The notes under the pieces: model-generated
Told to the model about the DNA's origin: nothing
Database searches by the model: none
The model's input: the letters and a program-made list of their open reading frames with translations, nothing else
Shown: one piece after another, positions 38,001-53,000 of the stretch
Layout of the letters: every line of letters begins with the position of its first letter
Numbering within the stretch: position 1 is the first letter of the stretch
Position numbers and translations under genes: made by a program
Assembly (NCBI RefSeq): GCF_036370855.1
Contig: NC_088101.1
Span: 35,116,585-35,180,584 of the forward strand
From: Dromaius novaehollandiae
Lineage: Eukaryota; Chordata; Aves; Casuariiformes; Dromaiidae
Direction: 5' to 3'
Length of the DNA stretch: 64,000 bases

Positions 38001-41000
38001 AATTTTCTAAGTTTGAGGTGCACTGTATTCATTTTTCTAAGCTTCATACTGCCCAGAGAAAACCCTTCTTTATCTTCGCCTTTTAATAGCTAAAGCAATA
38101 CTGAATCTCAGTAATAATGAAGTAACAGCTCACCAGATTGCACATATCCATATGCCCTGAACAGCAGATACTAATGTAAACAGGTTATAGTAAAAAGGAA
38201 GAAACCTGGTACCTGAAACCAGGGTTGGCCCCTACTCAACTTGGTGAAGTGACATTCAGGCTATTGACAGCATTACACTTTCCACCCTCCCCAGCTACTC
38301 TACTTCTTCCACACTGTGCTAACTCAGGTGAAGGCTCCCAAGGTATCAAGAAGCTAAGAGCAGCAGCCAGTCTCCAGAACAGCAATTTCTCGCTCCCTCT
38401 GTACACAAGGAGGATTTTTCTGGGAGTAAATTCCTCCCAGAGAGAGGGGGTAAGAGAGAGGTAGGCAGCCTCCTGGTCCAGTTGGGCATCTGGAAAGAGA
38501 GCATCAACAACTACAGCAAGAAGGTTGAGAGGCACTGGGGGCTCAGAGAACAGCTTTTGCAGTTGTGTGTACAGGTACAGATGCAGGTTCCAACAAGAAA
38601 ACAAAGGTTTCAGAAGGGCAAGGTTGTAGGAGGAGGCAGTTCCCTAGTTGCACAGGCAGATATGCCAGTGGTCCTTGCTCATCCTTTCTGCAATGAAGAA
38701 CAGCTGGCAGAGACTGGGCATATTTGCCCCCAAAGCATTGTTTCTTTCCCACCCCCACAGGACTGTTCTTGCTACTCAATCAAAAAATAGGACCTTTAGA
38801 AAGAAAACATAGCAAGTAAAAGCAGCCACTAGAGGGGCTCATGATCATATATATTAGACCAGGTTCACCCTACAGTATAGAGAAGAGATCTAGACAAGCT
38901 GTAGTGGCTGCCCAAGTGCAGCACAACAAAACATGGATACACACATACAGACAGAAGAACAGACATAGCTGCACAAATATATGTGCATTTTCAGAGCTGC
39001 ACAATATGCATCCAAGCATCCAAAGGCCTAGAATTTTTAAACACAAAAACACTCAATTATTTATCCATTTCTGGAGGGAAGGAAGCACATATATAAAGGA
39101 GTTATGGGGAAAACAAAGTGTAAATAGCTCATACTATTTGTACTAGGTGTTCAATCAAAGCATTTTAATTTCAGGAGGATATTGATTTGGAAAAGCTAGA
39201 AAGTCAAAAGGAAAAGTTATTACAGTTGCTCAGCAAAAATTATTAATTGTAGATAATATTCTGTGAGCATTAACAGAAAATTCTTCCAATACCAATTCTT
39301 CCTTGATACTTTTGGCTACCAAGAACATCATATAGTTTATACCTCATTAGCACTTGCTACTAATTTCTTCAAGCCCCAGCCATCTGCTGCCCAGCGATCT
39401 GCTACTTCTTTTTCTGAGCATATAATGAAGTTATCAAAGTAGATATCTGACGTCATAGACCAGAGCTCTAAACCAATAGCACTGACAGTGGTCATCTCAA
39501 ATGGGTGAAGATCTTCAAAATAGTCTGGGTTAGAAATTTTCCGAGGGCTCCAGATTCCCTTTGGAGAAGAAGAAAAAAAGGAAAAAAAAGTAAAATCATA
39601 TTACCTATATTTCAAAAAAAAAAACCACTGTAAAACAATTAGCACTCTCTGTCTACAGTAAATGCACTATTCAAAAAGGAAAGAGGTAGTGTTCAGTCTT
39701 CGCAAAAGCAGAAATGGAAATAGCCAGTAGGATTTTGACAGATAGATGCCAATTTTCTGGCTTAGAACAGACTGATTACAATTTAATTTCAAAATTTTGG
39801 GTCCACATAGGGTTACAGTAGTAACTGACTGTACAACATATCTCTGTTCCTCCTAGTACTACTGATTCTAAGCAGGTTTTAACCTCCCAGAATAAATCAT
39901 CAAATTTCCTACTACTGCAAGAGAGTAAGACATAACTACTACTTCTTCTTCATCCCCTCCTTGTGTAATACATAGTGTTGGCTTTTGTTCATCAGTATAG
40001 CTTATACATTTTTCTAAGGGTACTGGTCAATATCCTGTGGCCTATGATGGACTCTTCCAGGATTGCACAGTGGCCTAAGATGGCAGGGGAACTATATCCT
40101 GCTGTGAAATCCTAAAAATGAAGGGCAAATTTTTAAGTTAACATCTTAAATTCTAGACAGAAAATAGCTACTACCTCAAAACAACATCCTGAGGGAGTTG
40201 GGAGCACATAGGGCAAATCATTACTCTGAAATTATAAATATATCAGTGTATGTATATATATATATATATATATATAAACAAACTTACAGCTACTGTAACC
40301 GGAAGTGTTAGAGAACATTTTCCAGAAAGAAAATTCAGCCCTATGAATACCTGTGGAAATTGCTTAAAGACATAATGCTCTTTTGTTTAAAAGCCTGCTT
40401 CGGATCTAAAGCTAAAAGAAATCAGACTCAAATTCTCCCAGAACAGAATTAACACAAGGCAGCTCTTTGATATCAGACTGATTCTCAGGAGTCAGGGAGG
40501 GAGGAAGGGGGCTGCGCTATCCAAAAGTCAATCTGCTTACTGAGAAGTTTCCTCTTTATTTTATATAATAAAATGTGTTCATTTAAAGTTAATGCCCCCA
40601 AAAAATCCTACAGAAAAACCCGTGAATTAGTCTATTAAATGATAACATACTTCACAAACCCTAAGACATAAGTAGTCAAAGGGTACTTGGTTCACTTTTG
40701 AATTTAGTATTTCAATTCCACAAGACAGACACTTAAAATCTTACGTTTGCTGTATTTCTTTGAATTTACTATTTGAATATTCTTTTTGTAGGGTATTTTA
40801 TAAATACGAAAAATTGTTTTAGTAGTAGTTATAAACAAAGTTTATTTATTCTCAGATAGAATCATACAGAGCATATTAACAAGGTAGTACCAGTGAAAAC
40901 AACTTTTAACAGTTTTTTTTTTTTTAATACAGGAAGCCTTACCATTTTCCAGTATACTTAAAAAAGAGCAAATTAAATGCAAAAAAAGCTCAACGTGTTT

Positions 41001-44000
41001 AGTGAGGGCATTCAGATTCATAATAAAATATATTGTAGAAAAGCCCATATACCACTTTGACTTGCCTGCTTTATTAAACTCTGTACCTTTTAACAACAAA
41101 ATATAGCATTGTTATTACCTGATAGTTGGGATTCTCTATCATAGGTGGTTTCCATTTTCCCTTATAGTTCGGATTATTCATCATGGGACGCACCCACTGT
41201 CCACAACCAGGTGCAGTCTCACACTTTGGATTTGGGATCTGAGGGGCTTCCCACTCACCATCCATTTCTTCATCCCTACAGAAAAAGGGTTACAAGTGAC
41301 TGAAAAACATTCAGCACAGACTGATTTGAACATTAATGGTCAGTCTGAAATTGGAGCCCACACATATTTTGTTATAACATCATAATTTTGCTTGCACTTT
41401 TTTTTTTAATGAGTATTTTCAGAGTGCTGAAGATTTTTTAAAACCATATTTTCAAAACTGCCACAGCATAATTGAATGCAATTATATTCTCAAATCTGCA
41501 GATAGCTTGAAACACTTCTCCGTAAGGTGCTTACACCGCTTTGACCACCTTACAGTATTTAAGTATCAGCTTAAAGTGTTTTACGTTTTATCATTATAGC
41601 AGATTCCCTCAGAGGGGTCTCTGATATCCCCCCTTCTATATCTTCAGAGATGACAAAAGGCAATTATTGATATTTTCATACTTTTCTAAAAACAACCCCC
41701 CAAAACAACAAATATTTGGCCGCACCTTAAAAACTCCTACTTGCTATGTCAAAGCAAGGTGAAATGTGGATTGAAGTTCTGATCCACAAATCATAATTTG
41801 CTACAGAGAATATAAGATACATTAACAGACCTGTACTTATTGAACTAAGTTCTTACCAATCCTCTGGTTTTTTTGCACTAGGGTCTGGTATATACTCTGG
41901 TTCATCATCAAGCCATCCCTCAGGCTTAACAGCATCAGGATCTTCTATTTTGGAAGGCTCATCTTCATCCCTTCAATTACAGACTGATATTATAAAATAC
42001 AGCAACACGACTTTGAACCAAAGTTCTGTTCAGAGGACTGTAACTAATGTGAAAGGGATAATTTTCAAAGGCACAACAGAATTAGACACACAGACCATGA
42101 GAATTAGGCATCTAATTCTCTGTTTCTAAATATTTAAAAGTTATATTTACATAGTTACAAGGCACTAGTTAGCCCACAAACTGCTGCCATCAGCTGCTGG
42201 ATTTCAGACATATTTTCCCACTAACTTTTCTCTTTTCTTCCTCAGTTACTATATGAGCGCTCTACTTCACGCAGAAGGATGTAATTAGAAATCATTGAAT
42301 GTAAATAACGAATATATAATGGGGGGGGGGGAGAAGTGTTCCTAATCTTTCAGCTAGAGTAATGTCAGGCATTACTTGCAACAATAGAGGCTTGAAACAA
42401 ATTAGCAGAAAACACAACTCGTATTTATTTCTTTAGAAGATGATCAAGTCCTTGTATCCCCCAAATTATACACATATTCAAACATAAGTTTTATTTTTTA
42501 GTAGAAAAAAACATGTCATTAGCAAAAATGAACAAACAAAAGCCTAACAGCAACAAAATCCACCCAGTCAAATCTTTCAAGTGTTTTTCTACAGATAAAA
42601 TTATCTACTTACCAATCATCTGGTTTGACAGCATTGGGATCTGGAATTTTTAGTCTCTCATCCCAGTCATCAGGCTTCTTATCATTAGGATCCTCTATTT
42701 CTTTAGGTGGGTTTACTGGAGGAACCATATCCTCAAGAAGACTTCCTTTACTGACAACGGATTGGTCGATTAACATTTCAAATGTATCATCTGGTTTCAG
42801 CACTAAATTGAAAAAAAAATTGTATTAAAAGAAAAGGAAGTATACATTTTACAGATACCTTCAGCACAAACCTATATGCTATGCACAAGCTTAGACAAAT
42901 AATAAACAAATAGATGCTCACTGACAGACTCTCCACTCAGATCAGGTGCCGGACCTGGACACAATACAATGAAGTTGGTACTGTGGGTATAGCATGTCCA
43001 GCATCAGGCCCAGAACAAATAAAACCTGCAGGAAATTCAATAGCTGAAATACATCCGAGCATGTTCTAGCAGATTCAAAAACCTACTACTTGGCCAAAAT
43101 TCTACTAATTTTATACAAGGACAATAAAAGACAAATCTTTGCCCCCCAAAGCATCTCTGCTATCACATTACAATTCCACACCGGAAAGCATGGAAACACA
43201 AGAAGCACTCAGAGGTGATGACACAACTGAAGGATCATCAAAACAGTATTTACCTCTCAGACTTAAATCTGACTGAGCCATTTGCCCAAATGCCAGACTG
43301 CAAACACAGAAAGTTCTCCCCCAATGGTTAAATATTTTAGCAAGTTCAAGTAGTTGATAAAGAAAGGTCTTCAAATTGAACAGCCTTAGACTCAATAACA
43401 GATCCTGCATCCAGATCCATTTCTAATAACCAGTGAGTATATTAATTCGTGAAGTGCTTAACAAATGTAATCAAATGTCACTCAGTACAACTAAGATTAT
43501 TAATTCAAAGCAAATACTATTCTACTTTTACAACAGTTTACAGAGATGGGAGCTGAAAACCAAAATAACAGTCTCATTATGAGTTTGATAATATCTAATG
43601 AAGCTCTTACAGCTTAAAAACTTTGAACTGAATTAAAATATCCACAAATGCAAAAATTAAAACCCCCTATCACTTTAAATACAGAAACTCATGATTTTTT
43701 TCAACTTATTTTATCAATCACATAAATATGTTCAAATCACAAAACACCTTTACTGCTACTACTGAACAATTTGTTCTATTTTAACAACTATAATGGAATA
43801 AATACAATTTGAATTTAAGTATCTTTAATCATCATCTCAAATGAACACACAAATAGAGAAAAACACCTATTCCTTCATGATAAATATAAGAAGGTAAGAA
43901 GGATTATTTATTTGTTGTCCTTCCTCCCCCCCCCCATTTCTGTCATTCTGTTTCACTTATTCCTGTTATCTAAAAATGAAATTTTGCTACAGCACACTAT

Positions 44001-47000
44001 CCTAATTTATTTTAAAATTAACACATTTTTCCAAGGCAGATCAGTTGAGCATGTTTTCCATTATTAACCAGTGCTAGTTCAAAAATACAATCAATTTTGC
44101 TGAATTCGCAGTAGATTAGTTTAGCCCATTTTTCCTCATATTTCTGTTTATTCTTCCTGAAAATTTTGAAAAAGGGAAAAAAGGACCAAGAAATTCAAGT
44201 TGCTTCTCTACTGTACTCTTGATTGGTACAGAAAGAAATGCCACACAAATTAAAATAGCCCAATTAAAAACAGCCCAAATTTATTTATCTTCAGAGAGCG
44301 TGGTAACATCTCTTTATACACATTGCTGCAGATGAAACATTACTGAGATCTCTAATGTGTGGAGAAGAGTAGCATCTGGCATTCTGCAGGACATCTAAGT
44401 AAGTTCCTGTAAATTCCTCTGATACCTTCATAAAATATTGGACGTTTGTTCTTTTTTTTAATACCATTCTTAACAAAATTTTTTATTTCCTAACATAGCA
44501 AGTACTGAAAGTACTTATCAAGTCCTCACTGCTAGGCTGGCCAGGGCCAGTATGTTTTTTCCTGCAACTGAATCTAACACTGCAGCATTTCAGAGCCAAT
44601 TATGTTCTGCAGTCATTAAACCATCTCCCCAATGAAGAGACCATTACAAACAGAAAGCAGGCCCAGATACAAAGTTTCAGTGGATGGAAACTCATTTCTA
44701 ATGTTTCTTTTCTAATTTAACCTTATAAGAATTAAACAATACCAAGAGTATAGAGGTGCGTCTTCTTGTCCGAATAGAATTTTTTTAGGTCTACATCAGG
44801 TCGTTTTGCATGTTTTTCATCATATTCTCCAGTTTTAGGATTCTTATGTCTGAAGATAAAATGCAGTTTGTAGTCTTCTCCACATTTATCTGGTCCAAAC
44901 ATAATAGTATAAGGTGTTTTGTCAAAAAAGTATTCCTGTAGAAGCAAGAAAGCTGAGCATGTGTTATGCTGTACATTTTCTGAAGTCATCATGGGTACTA
45001 CTTTTCCTTGATGCCATGGCATACAGCAGTTACCTATTTTTTAAAGGGTGTTTCATGTAATATCAGTTCTAAAACTGAAAACTGGTAGGCTGAATCCTGA
45101 AAGGTATTGAACCGTTCCCTTGAATTGCTGAATGCTTTCTGTTCCTAGTTCTGACTAACCAGAAAGATCACTTAAGCTGCTTATGGGAACATAAATATAC
45201 TTAGTGAGACATTATCCTTACACTGAGTGGAAATGCTTGTCACAAAACAAAATGCCCAAACACCTATATCCTTCTGCGTACATCACACTAAAAGATGGAA
45301 GGGAACTAATTACTATCCTTTAAAGCCACTTACATTTCAATACAGATAAAAAGCAGGATATAATTATCCAGTACTTTATCACTGTCTTCTTGCTCCACAC
45401 TACTTAATAATCAGAGTATATTCCATTAAGCTGTTCAGATATTTGCAGTATTTGGCAACTGTTTATGTGGAATATGCCGTAACATGCTGTCTTATATTCT
45501 TAAGGAATTACTTGAGGGGAGAAGACCATTTAAATTCTGGAAATTTTCTTCTTCAAAGATACATCCTGACAGATTTATTTCTTGAAACAAACTTGTACTT
45601 TTATATTTTAAACAGTTTCTGAAGGTAACATAAGACATTCTCAGTTTAGATTTAGCAAAACTATAGAAGCGCATGTTTTGTTTGGCTACTTTTACAACAT
45701 TCATCTTGGAAAGTTTCACTGATAAGGATTAAAAAAAATTAACTGACTAATAGCAACAAGCATACATACAGCATTGAGATACATCCAGTTTTAAATTAAA
45801 AAAAAAAAAAAAAAAAAGAAAAAAGAAAAGGAAGAGAACACTGACTCTTTCAAGCTACTTCCTCTTACAGCCAGTAACACTCCAAAGAAAAAAAAGAAAG
45901 GGGGGGAATTGGATGCACTGTGAGCCAACCCACAAACAGGCAAGATTTGTGTATGCTGTCTTCTGGTTTACCTTCTAGATAAGGTTACAGAAGTTGGAGA
46001 ATTCTAATTCATGTGTGATTGAGCTGAATACCTTGATCTTTCATCTTCCTTTAAAAAGTAAAAATTTTCAGTTTTACACATGAGTTTTACTTATCTATAC
46101 ATCTTTCCACAACGAAAGCTGTCATGCCTCCAACAGTTTTTCTACATGCCGTATTTTTAATACTTATTTATTTGTATGAAAGTTGTTTTAAGTACTGAAA
46201 AAAACCCCCAGCATACTGGCATACATTTGGGAAAAGAGAAACAAGAAGTTGCATTAACGCTTTTATTAATATATTTTATAACTGCTTAAAAGCAACACCT
46301 TGTATATGCCACCATCTGCTAGAGTGTTGCAGATGTACATATTATCCCTTATATCTCATACAAAGTCCCACTGTTAAGTGGTACATCCTGACTGTCAGTT
46401 TGCAGGTCAGGACAGGCAATGCCTTGAGTCTGTCCTGAAGAATCTCCTCTTCATTTTGCACATAAACAGGGCATCACACTTCACAGTAGTACAAACGTGG
46501 GTAAACCTGCATCCAAAGAGGTTGCAGGCAATGCCATCTCACCTTGAGCTAGGGCATTCTTTCATCATTTTAAGTTTAGTCAGCATGCAATGACAACGTT
46601 CTTCAGCTTGGTACTTTAAAGTCAAGACTGTGGCTTCATGGGTCAAGATAGCAGCAATAGGCACACATGTCTCAGGCATAAGCACACATGAAAAACAGTC
46701 CTTTCTTATTCAGAAAGAAAATAATGAGATTTTGCCTCCACTAGCATCAAGAAGTTTTTCTAAAACTTTCTCTGCTGTTTTTTTTCCATGAACTTCCTTT
46801 CTAGCTTACCAAATCTTGTTTGGTGAGCAAACTGTATAGTCCGATGCATCTCAAAATGAACAACTGTTATAGGCTGTAGCTGTGATTGCCTCAAGCTTCT
46901 GTCACTACAGCACTCAAGGTTGGCTCAACAACACTAATAACCTCAAACCTGTAGCAGTCAGGGTAGTCTGCCTTTAAACAGTCACAGCAATTTGTTTCAG

Positions 47001-50000
47001 GATAGGAAGTACCCTTCTCATTTCATGTTTGCACTGCTGAGTGAAGGCAAGTTCTTCCCATTCATGATGGTGGCCTTTCTCCTCCCAAAATTCCGAATCC
47101 ACACTGGTCATTCCAAGTCTGTCCAAATATGTAACCTTCTTCTGTAAATGCTGTAAATGCTGCCATATGCACCAGCATTGAAGCAGCCACAGCAACTACT
47201 CTATATATCAGCCACCCCTGCTCTGTCAACACAACAACCGTTCTGTACAGATTTCTAGGTCACAAGTCACTGTCACTTCTGAAGGTAAAAAGCATTGCTA
47301 GAATATCCTCCATCACGGCCTAGATTGCCTATATTTGCACCCCAGGGTAGTGGCAGTAACATTAAAACAGAAACAATCAGTTCATGCGTGAAGGAACTGA
47401 TACTTGGCTGGAAAAGGCAGAAGCATTTTGAGCCAGAAATACCTGATTGTGTTAGCATAGTAATAAGGAATTTTGTAGACGGGCTTGGAAAGGGCAGGCA
47501 AGTTCCCATCAATATTTTGAGAAGCAATCTACTGAATGGCCCAACATACTGAGGCTCTTACTGATTTTTTTAAACCTAGGAGAGCTGATCATTGACACAA
47601 CTTCCCTGAGGACAGAGATTCTTCATTGTATGCAGTTTCTAAATCCATGTCTTGATCTTCTTTTAAGATGACACGTTGCATGTCATTCAGGAAAAAACTA
47701 CTTAAGGAATTATGAGCTGAGATTCTATGGCTTGTATTATTGCAAAAAGTCAGGCTAAACAGATATAGAACTCCTCTGTCCTGGATATCAACGCTGGAAA
47801 TTTTATTAAATTTTAAGATTAATAGTTAACATAGTATTAGTCATATGCAGAACTAAGAGGATTACGTTGAACACAGTACACTGTTCACTCTAACCTTTTG
47901 AAATCCACATTTTGAGATTTCTTATGTGAATCCAGATCTCAGTAGCTTGCTTACTTTTAATTTTAAGCCACCTGTAACTTTTTCATTCAGATGAATGGAA
48001 ACTATAGTAAGAAAACGCTATCAAATATTCCAATAAAAAAACTGCACAACTGTGAAGGTTGTGTACTTCTGATCAATCATAGGCATACGACTGATCTTGC
48101 CCAATCTTCTGCTTAAATATTTTGGATGCTTTTAAGAATATAGGATGTATTATGAATTATTCTCTTACTGATATTCCACAAGAACAGCTACATATTCCCA
48201 AAATGAACAACTGTTAGCAAATGTTAAGCAAGAAGACATACCAGATCCAAGTCATCACTTCTGGAGAGAAGTTTAATATATGCACCACCGCAGTCAATGC
48301 CTTCTTGAAAATTCACTTCATATCTGGGTAAAGAGGGAGTTAAAAAAAGCAAAAACAGACAAATTTAAATTAATTTACAATCGGCAATTCTAACTTTGAA
48401 TATGTTCTTAATATTATGTATTAGTCACTTGATTCTTGTATTAGTCACAGATGTGAAAACATTTCTATGCGGCCAGAAGATTTTAGTTACCATACAAGCT
48501 AATACAGCACTGATGTCAATCAAAGAAAAGCCATGGTAGCAATTGCTGCAATTGGTATCTCCAAAAAGAAAACTTTCAAGGTGCTATTGACCAATATACA
48601 AGCATCAAGGTGAAGCAGCAACTGACTGAGTTCTAGAAAATATGTGCTATCTTTGGAACTACCTACATGACACATTACATTTAGCTAGAGCAGTTATCTG
48701 TACACGTCTACAAGCACAACAAAGCAAGTCTCAGTATCAGAAACAATATGTAGCCATATTGCCATGGCACCAATCACTAATTTAACCAGGTCAGAAGTGC
48801 ACTGAGCTCCGCTGATATTGCTGCAACAGCTGCAAGATTTAAGCCATTTTCACTGAGCCACCCAGAAATATTCTGTAAATGTAAGAACACTGTACTCAAA
48901 TTATGCATGATCTAGATTTCTCAGAGAAAGATTGAAAATTAATTATTTTTTAGCAGTTTTGTAAAATTTTTTTTTATTGCCAAAAATATTTTAAAAGAGC
49001 TTAAACATCATTTCTTAACACTTTTATTACAACCTTTTACTTGATTATTAAATCTTTCATATCTACAGTTTTGGTAGCTCTGGATACAGTAGTCAATGCT
49101 GCACGCAAGTCAGTATTTTTCTACAAGGATTTAGATTACCTTCTTGACTTAAAGTTTTTAAGGATAAAAATGTTAAGCACAAATACAAGGAATTACTTAC
49201 TGAACAATCAAAGGTTTATTATCAAAAATAAATGGTTTTGTTAGCATAGCTGATATTGCATGATGCTTTGCCATTGATTTTAACACTAATCCTCTGTCTC
49301 CAGGCACTGTGTTTTCTTTCAGCTCTTCTACTTCCCATCTTCCTAAAACAAACACACACACAGTCTTTGAAAAAAAGAATGTAAGCTGAAGTCAAGAAAT
49401 TGCAGCCATACTGAAAGCAGAGTTAATTGCAGATAAAGACTAGTTACCAAAAGCAGGGGAGAAATTTAGCGTCAAAATCAGCCATTGAATAATAATTTAT
49501 TACTGATAATGCTACCTGAATAAATAAAAGAATTACTGAAGTCCAGCCTCATCTCCCTCAAACTTCAATTGCTCTACAGCACTAAAATACAAAAGAATGC
49601 TAAGCAAACCTGTTGCTCATATCTTTCTGTCGAATCACTGATTAAGAAAGGTGTTTTAGCTGCTAGTTCTCAGGAATTAGAAACAACTACAATTCCATCT
49701 CTACAGTTTGAGTATAAAATGAAAACTGCATCATGCCAAAGATCCATCTAACATCATGTTCTGACTCAGATAATGAGGAGAAAAGAAAGCTTAGGGGAAA
49801 AGAACATAAGAGATACAAGCAGTCGCAACAAGAAGAAATGCTGGAAAAGCTTTTGTTAAGTAGGTGTTTTTACAACAGCAGAAACCCAACAGTTTCACAA
49901 CTGTTAGAATGAAAAAAAAAAACCAAACTTGCTTGCACATATAAAACAAAATTTTTTGATTAAAAAAGCAATCCAAGGACTCCGAAGTAGAAGAGACATT

Positions 50001-53000
50001 CTTAAGTACATTCTTAACATAATCCACCACAGAAAAATGAAACTGAACAAAAGAACTTGTATATTTTAAGCTTCAAATAATTTTTTACATTAAAACATTT
50101 TAATAAACTTATTGCTCAAATCTTTAGCACGTGTGAACATCACTGGATTTCCAATTAACTGACATTTTGTATGCAAAAAGCAAGAGTACATTTTAGATAT
50201 CTGTCATATATTCAAGACTAATAGTGGAACTGCTAGTACAGAGACTGTCTCAAAGCTCCTGTTCATATTTAATCAGTTTTACAGTAAAAAAATCTATTTC
50301 AGCTTTAAGAAAGTGGCAGATAGGTAAAGGAATATGTACACCTTGGGTCAGCATAGCTATAAACAGAAAAGCCCACTCTCTCACTTCACCAAAAGGGTAC
50401 TAGTTCTAGTCATTTAAGATAATGCCACCTTTCCATATTTTAAATACAGCATGTATGCAATGTACACATTATTTCTTCCTCTTCTCTAATTTACAGAAGC
50501 CTGAAAAAAGATCTTTAATATTGCAGATCTGCATCTTTGAGTTGTGGCATCCCACAATGCTTAGAGAAGGATAACATACTTATCCAGATTTTAAGATTGT
50601 TGTTCTTCACATTAAAAAGCAATAGTTGCAAGGCACTGTGTAAGCTAGAAACCTACATCATTCTTCCCCTCCTTCCATTAAACAGAAGGAGATTTTTCAA
50701 GTCAACTAATCACATGGGAGACCAAGCTTCCCAGAAAAAAGTCTTTGCGAGAATTACTACATTTGATCTTAAAAACAAACAACCCAACAGCTTTAAAAAT
50801 AAAGGTTATATAATTATAAATTCTCCAAAGATACACTTGATTACACATGTAGACAACATGAAAAGAACAAGATTCCTGAAAGGGCAGTTATATTTCTTCA
50901 AAGATTCTAGGCACAAGATTCACCAATTTTATTTTCTAGAAATAAAAACACCCCAAAAGAAAGACTATTTTTACAACTCTCTGCAATTTTGAAAAAAGCC
51001 TCTGTCAACATGGAAAAAAAAGGAAGAAAAGTTGGCCTTTTTAAGCATGTATTTTAGAGGAGATTCACAGATTCGGTTAATAAAAGTAAACAGCTGTTTC
51101 ATTCTCTGATTTCACAATTATAGAAGGCCATTAAAGAAGAACAGATAGAGACATCAACAAAAACAAATTCATAGTTTTCTCTAGTCTTTTAAACAGGAGG
51201 GAGGAAAAAAACCCCTTCTTCAACACTGTGCCTTCCTGGGAACTAAGAACAAGCAGTAGTACTAGGCAAAATACCAAGACAGAACACAAGATCAAGTATG
51301 TGGAAAATAGTTCAAAAAGGTCTTTTCACCACAGACTTTTGCAGTGGGAATTATTCTGGGTACCTTTAAGCAAATATGACTGCTTTGACACTACAGATTG
51401 AATTTCCATCTAATATGAGGCCAAGCAGTCAGAGAGAGGACCAAACTGTAAGACTGAGCACACCTCAGTTCTTATGAGCATCTCTTCTGTGTAAATATCA
51501 CGTCTGCAACTTCTAACCCCCTTTACCAGTTACTTCATTCCCTACAACATCTGTTCTGTGTGCTTTTGTACACAGAAGTCCTACAAGTTACTTTTGCTTA
51601 TCACTTTCTATTAAACTGATTTGACTTCATTTGACATAAAAAGCATTGGCAATTACTTTTCTTTTGCAGCAGAAACTTTTTCTGTTCTCCTTGCCTCCTC
51701 ATGAATGAAATAAACTGAGGTTCCAAATTACTGCCACAGATCACATCTCTTCAATAACAGTTTACAATCATATTCAGGCAGAAAATTCTAGCCTACAAAT
51801 TTGTTAATTCAAATGCAAGCCATAATGACAAACACCATCAAAGAAACTTTCTCACTATTACCTTTAGAATTTCTTCATATACCTTAAGAATACACTGTAC
51901 AAGAACCACTGTAGAACCCTAAAAACAGACAACCTGAAAAGGTTTTTTTAAAAACAAAAACACATTCAGTTTCACTTTTTTGTTTCAGAGATCACTGAAC
52001 TTTGAGATCAACTGATGAATCAGTATCAGATGCAACAACATGAAAAACGCTGCACTAAAAATGCATTTATCGACTGAAATTGACGTGCCAAATATCTCTG
52101 AAACAATAATTTTGGAGAACATAGTTCTCAAGAAGCACCACTCATCAACAGTCAGTACTGAATATTCAGATACCAGAAGATATTCTAGTATCATTCATTG
52201 CAATAGGATTGTTGGGATGATAGAAAACCATCTTGCTAAGAAACCCAACAGACAACATTTCATAACTCAGTTTTAGGACAACAGACATTACACAAGTGAA
52301 GATTTTTTTGACCTATGTCATTTAAGTTTTTAAAAGTAAGTGCAGTGTAAAGGTTAGTTGTTTCTCAAAAAGCAACAGAGTATCAGAAACCACATAGTGG
52401 TAGTAAACATTAAAAGGTTTACCATCATACTTAGCGATGTTATCATCTGTGTCTTCTTTCTTGGTTTTAGACAACACCCACCTAAAAATAAGAAGTGTAT
52501 TAGTCATTTAATTATCTATGCAAATAGATATGGAAAATCCTTTCAAACAAGGAAAAACAGCATTAGCTTTCTAGGATGTGAATCTACAATAGCAATTTTG
52601 ACAGTCAGAATCCTGGACCTTTCTGTAATTTAAAGAATATGAAGAATAATTAGGAAAAATTATAATAGATTAGTATAACATTGATTTTGAAATACTTCCT
52701 AAGAATTTAAATGAATATACAGTTATAACTCCAAAGTTATTCAATTATTCCAAATAAACTATAATCTTACATAAAATATTGAGGTTGATAATCCATAATA
52801 ATATTATATAAGCATAAGAATGCTACAAAAGCATACAATGTCAAAAATAAACAGAAAATAGCCAAATCTAAGTGTAAAATCTACAAGCTTGACAAGAAAA
52901 GAAAACAATCATCCAAACAAACCTTAGCACTATTTGACCATAACAGTACACGCACATAGCGGAGGAGGAACGGAAGAGGTGAAAGCATCCAATGACAAAA

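Noticed and set aside
44732..45022. 96-codon minus frame beginning MPWHQGKVV
   Set aside because: Only the part from 44935 down to 44743 is CLGN exon 7. The N-terminal part is intron.
50537..50992. 151-codon + strand frame in CLGN intron 4
   Set aside because: Composition is biased to Lys, Ile, Phe and Leu as in translated AT-rich DNA. It lies within an intron and has no family resemblance.
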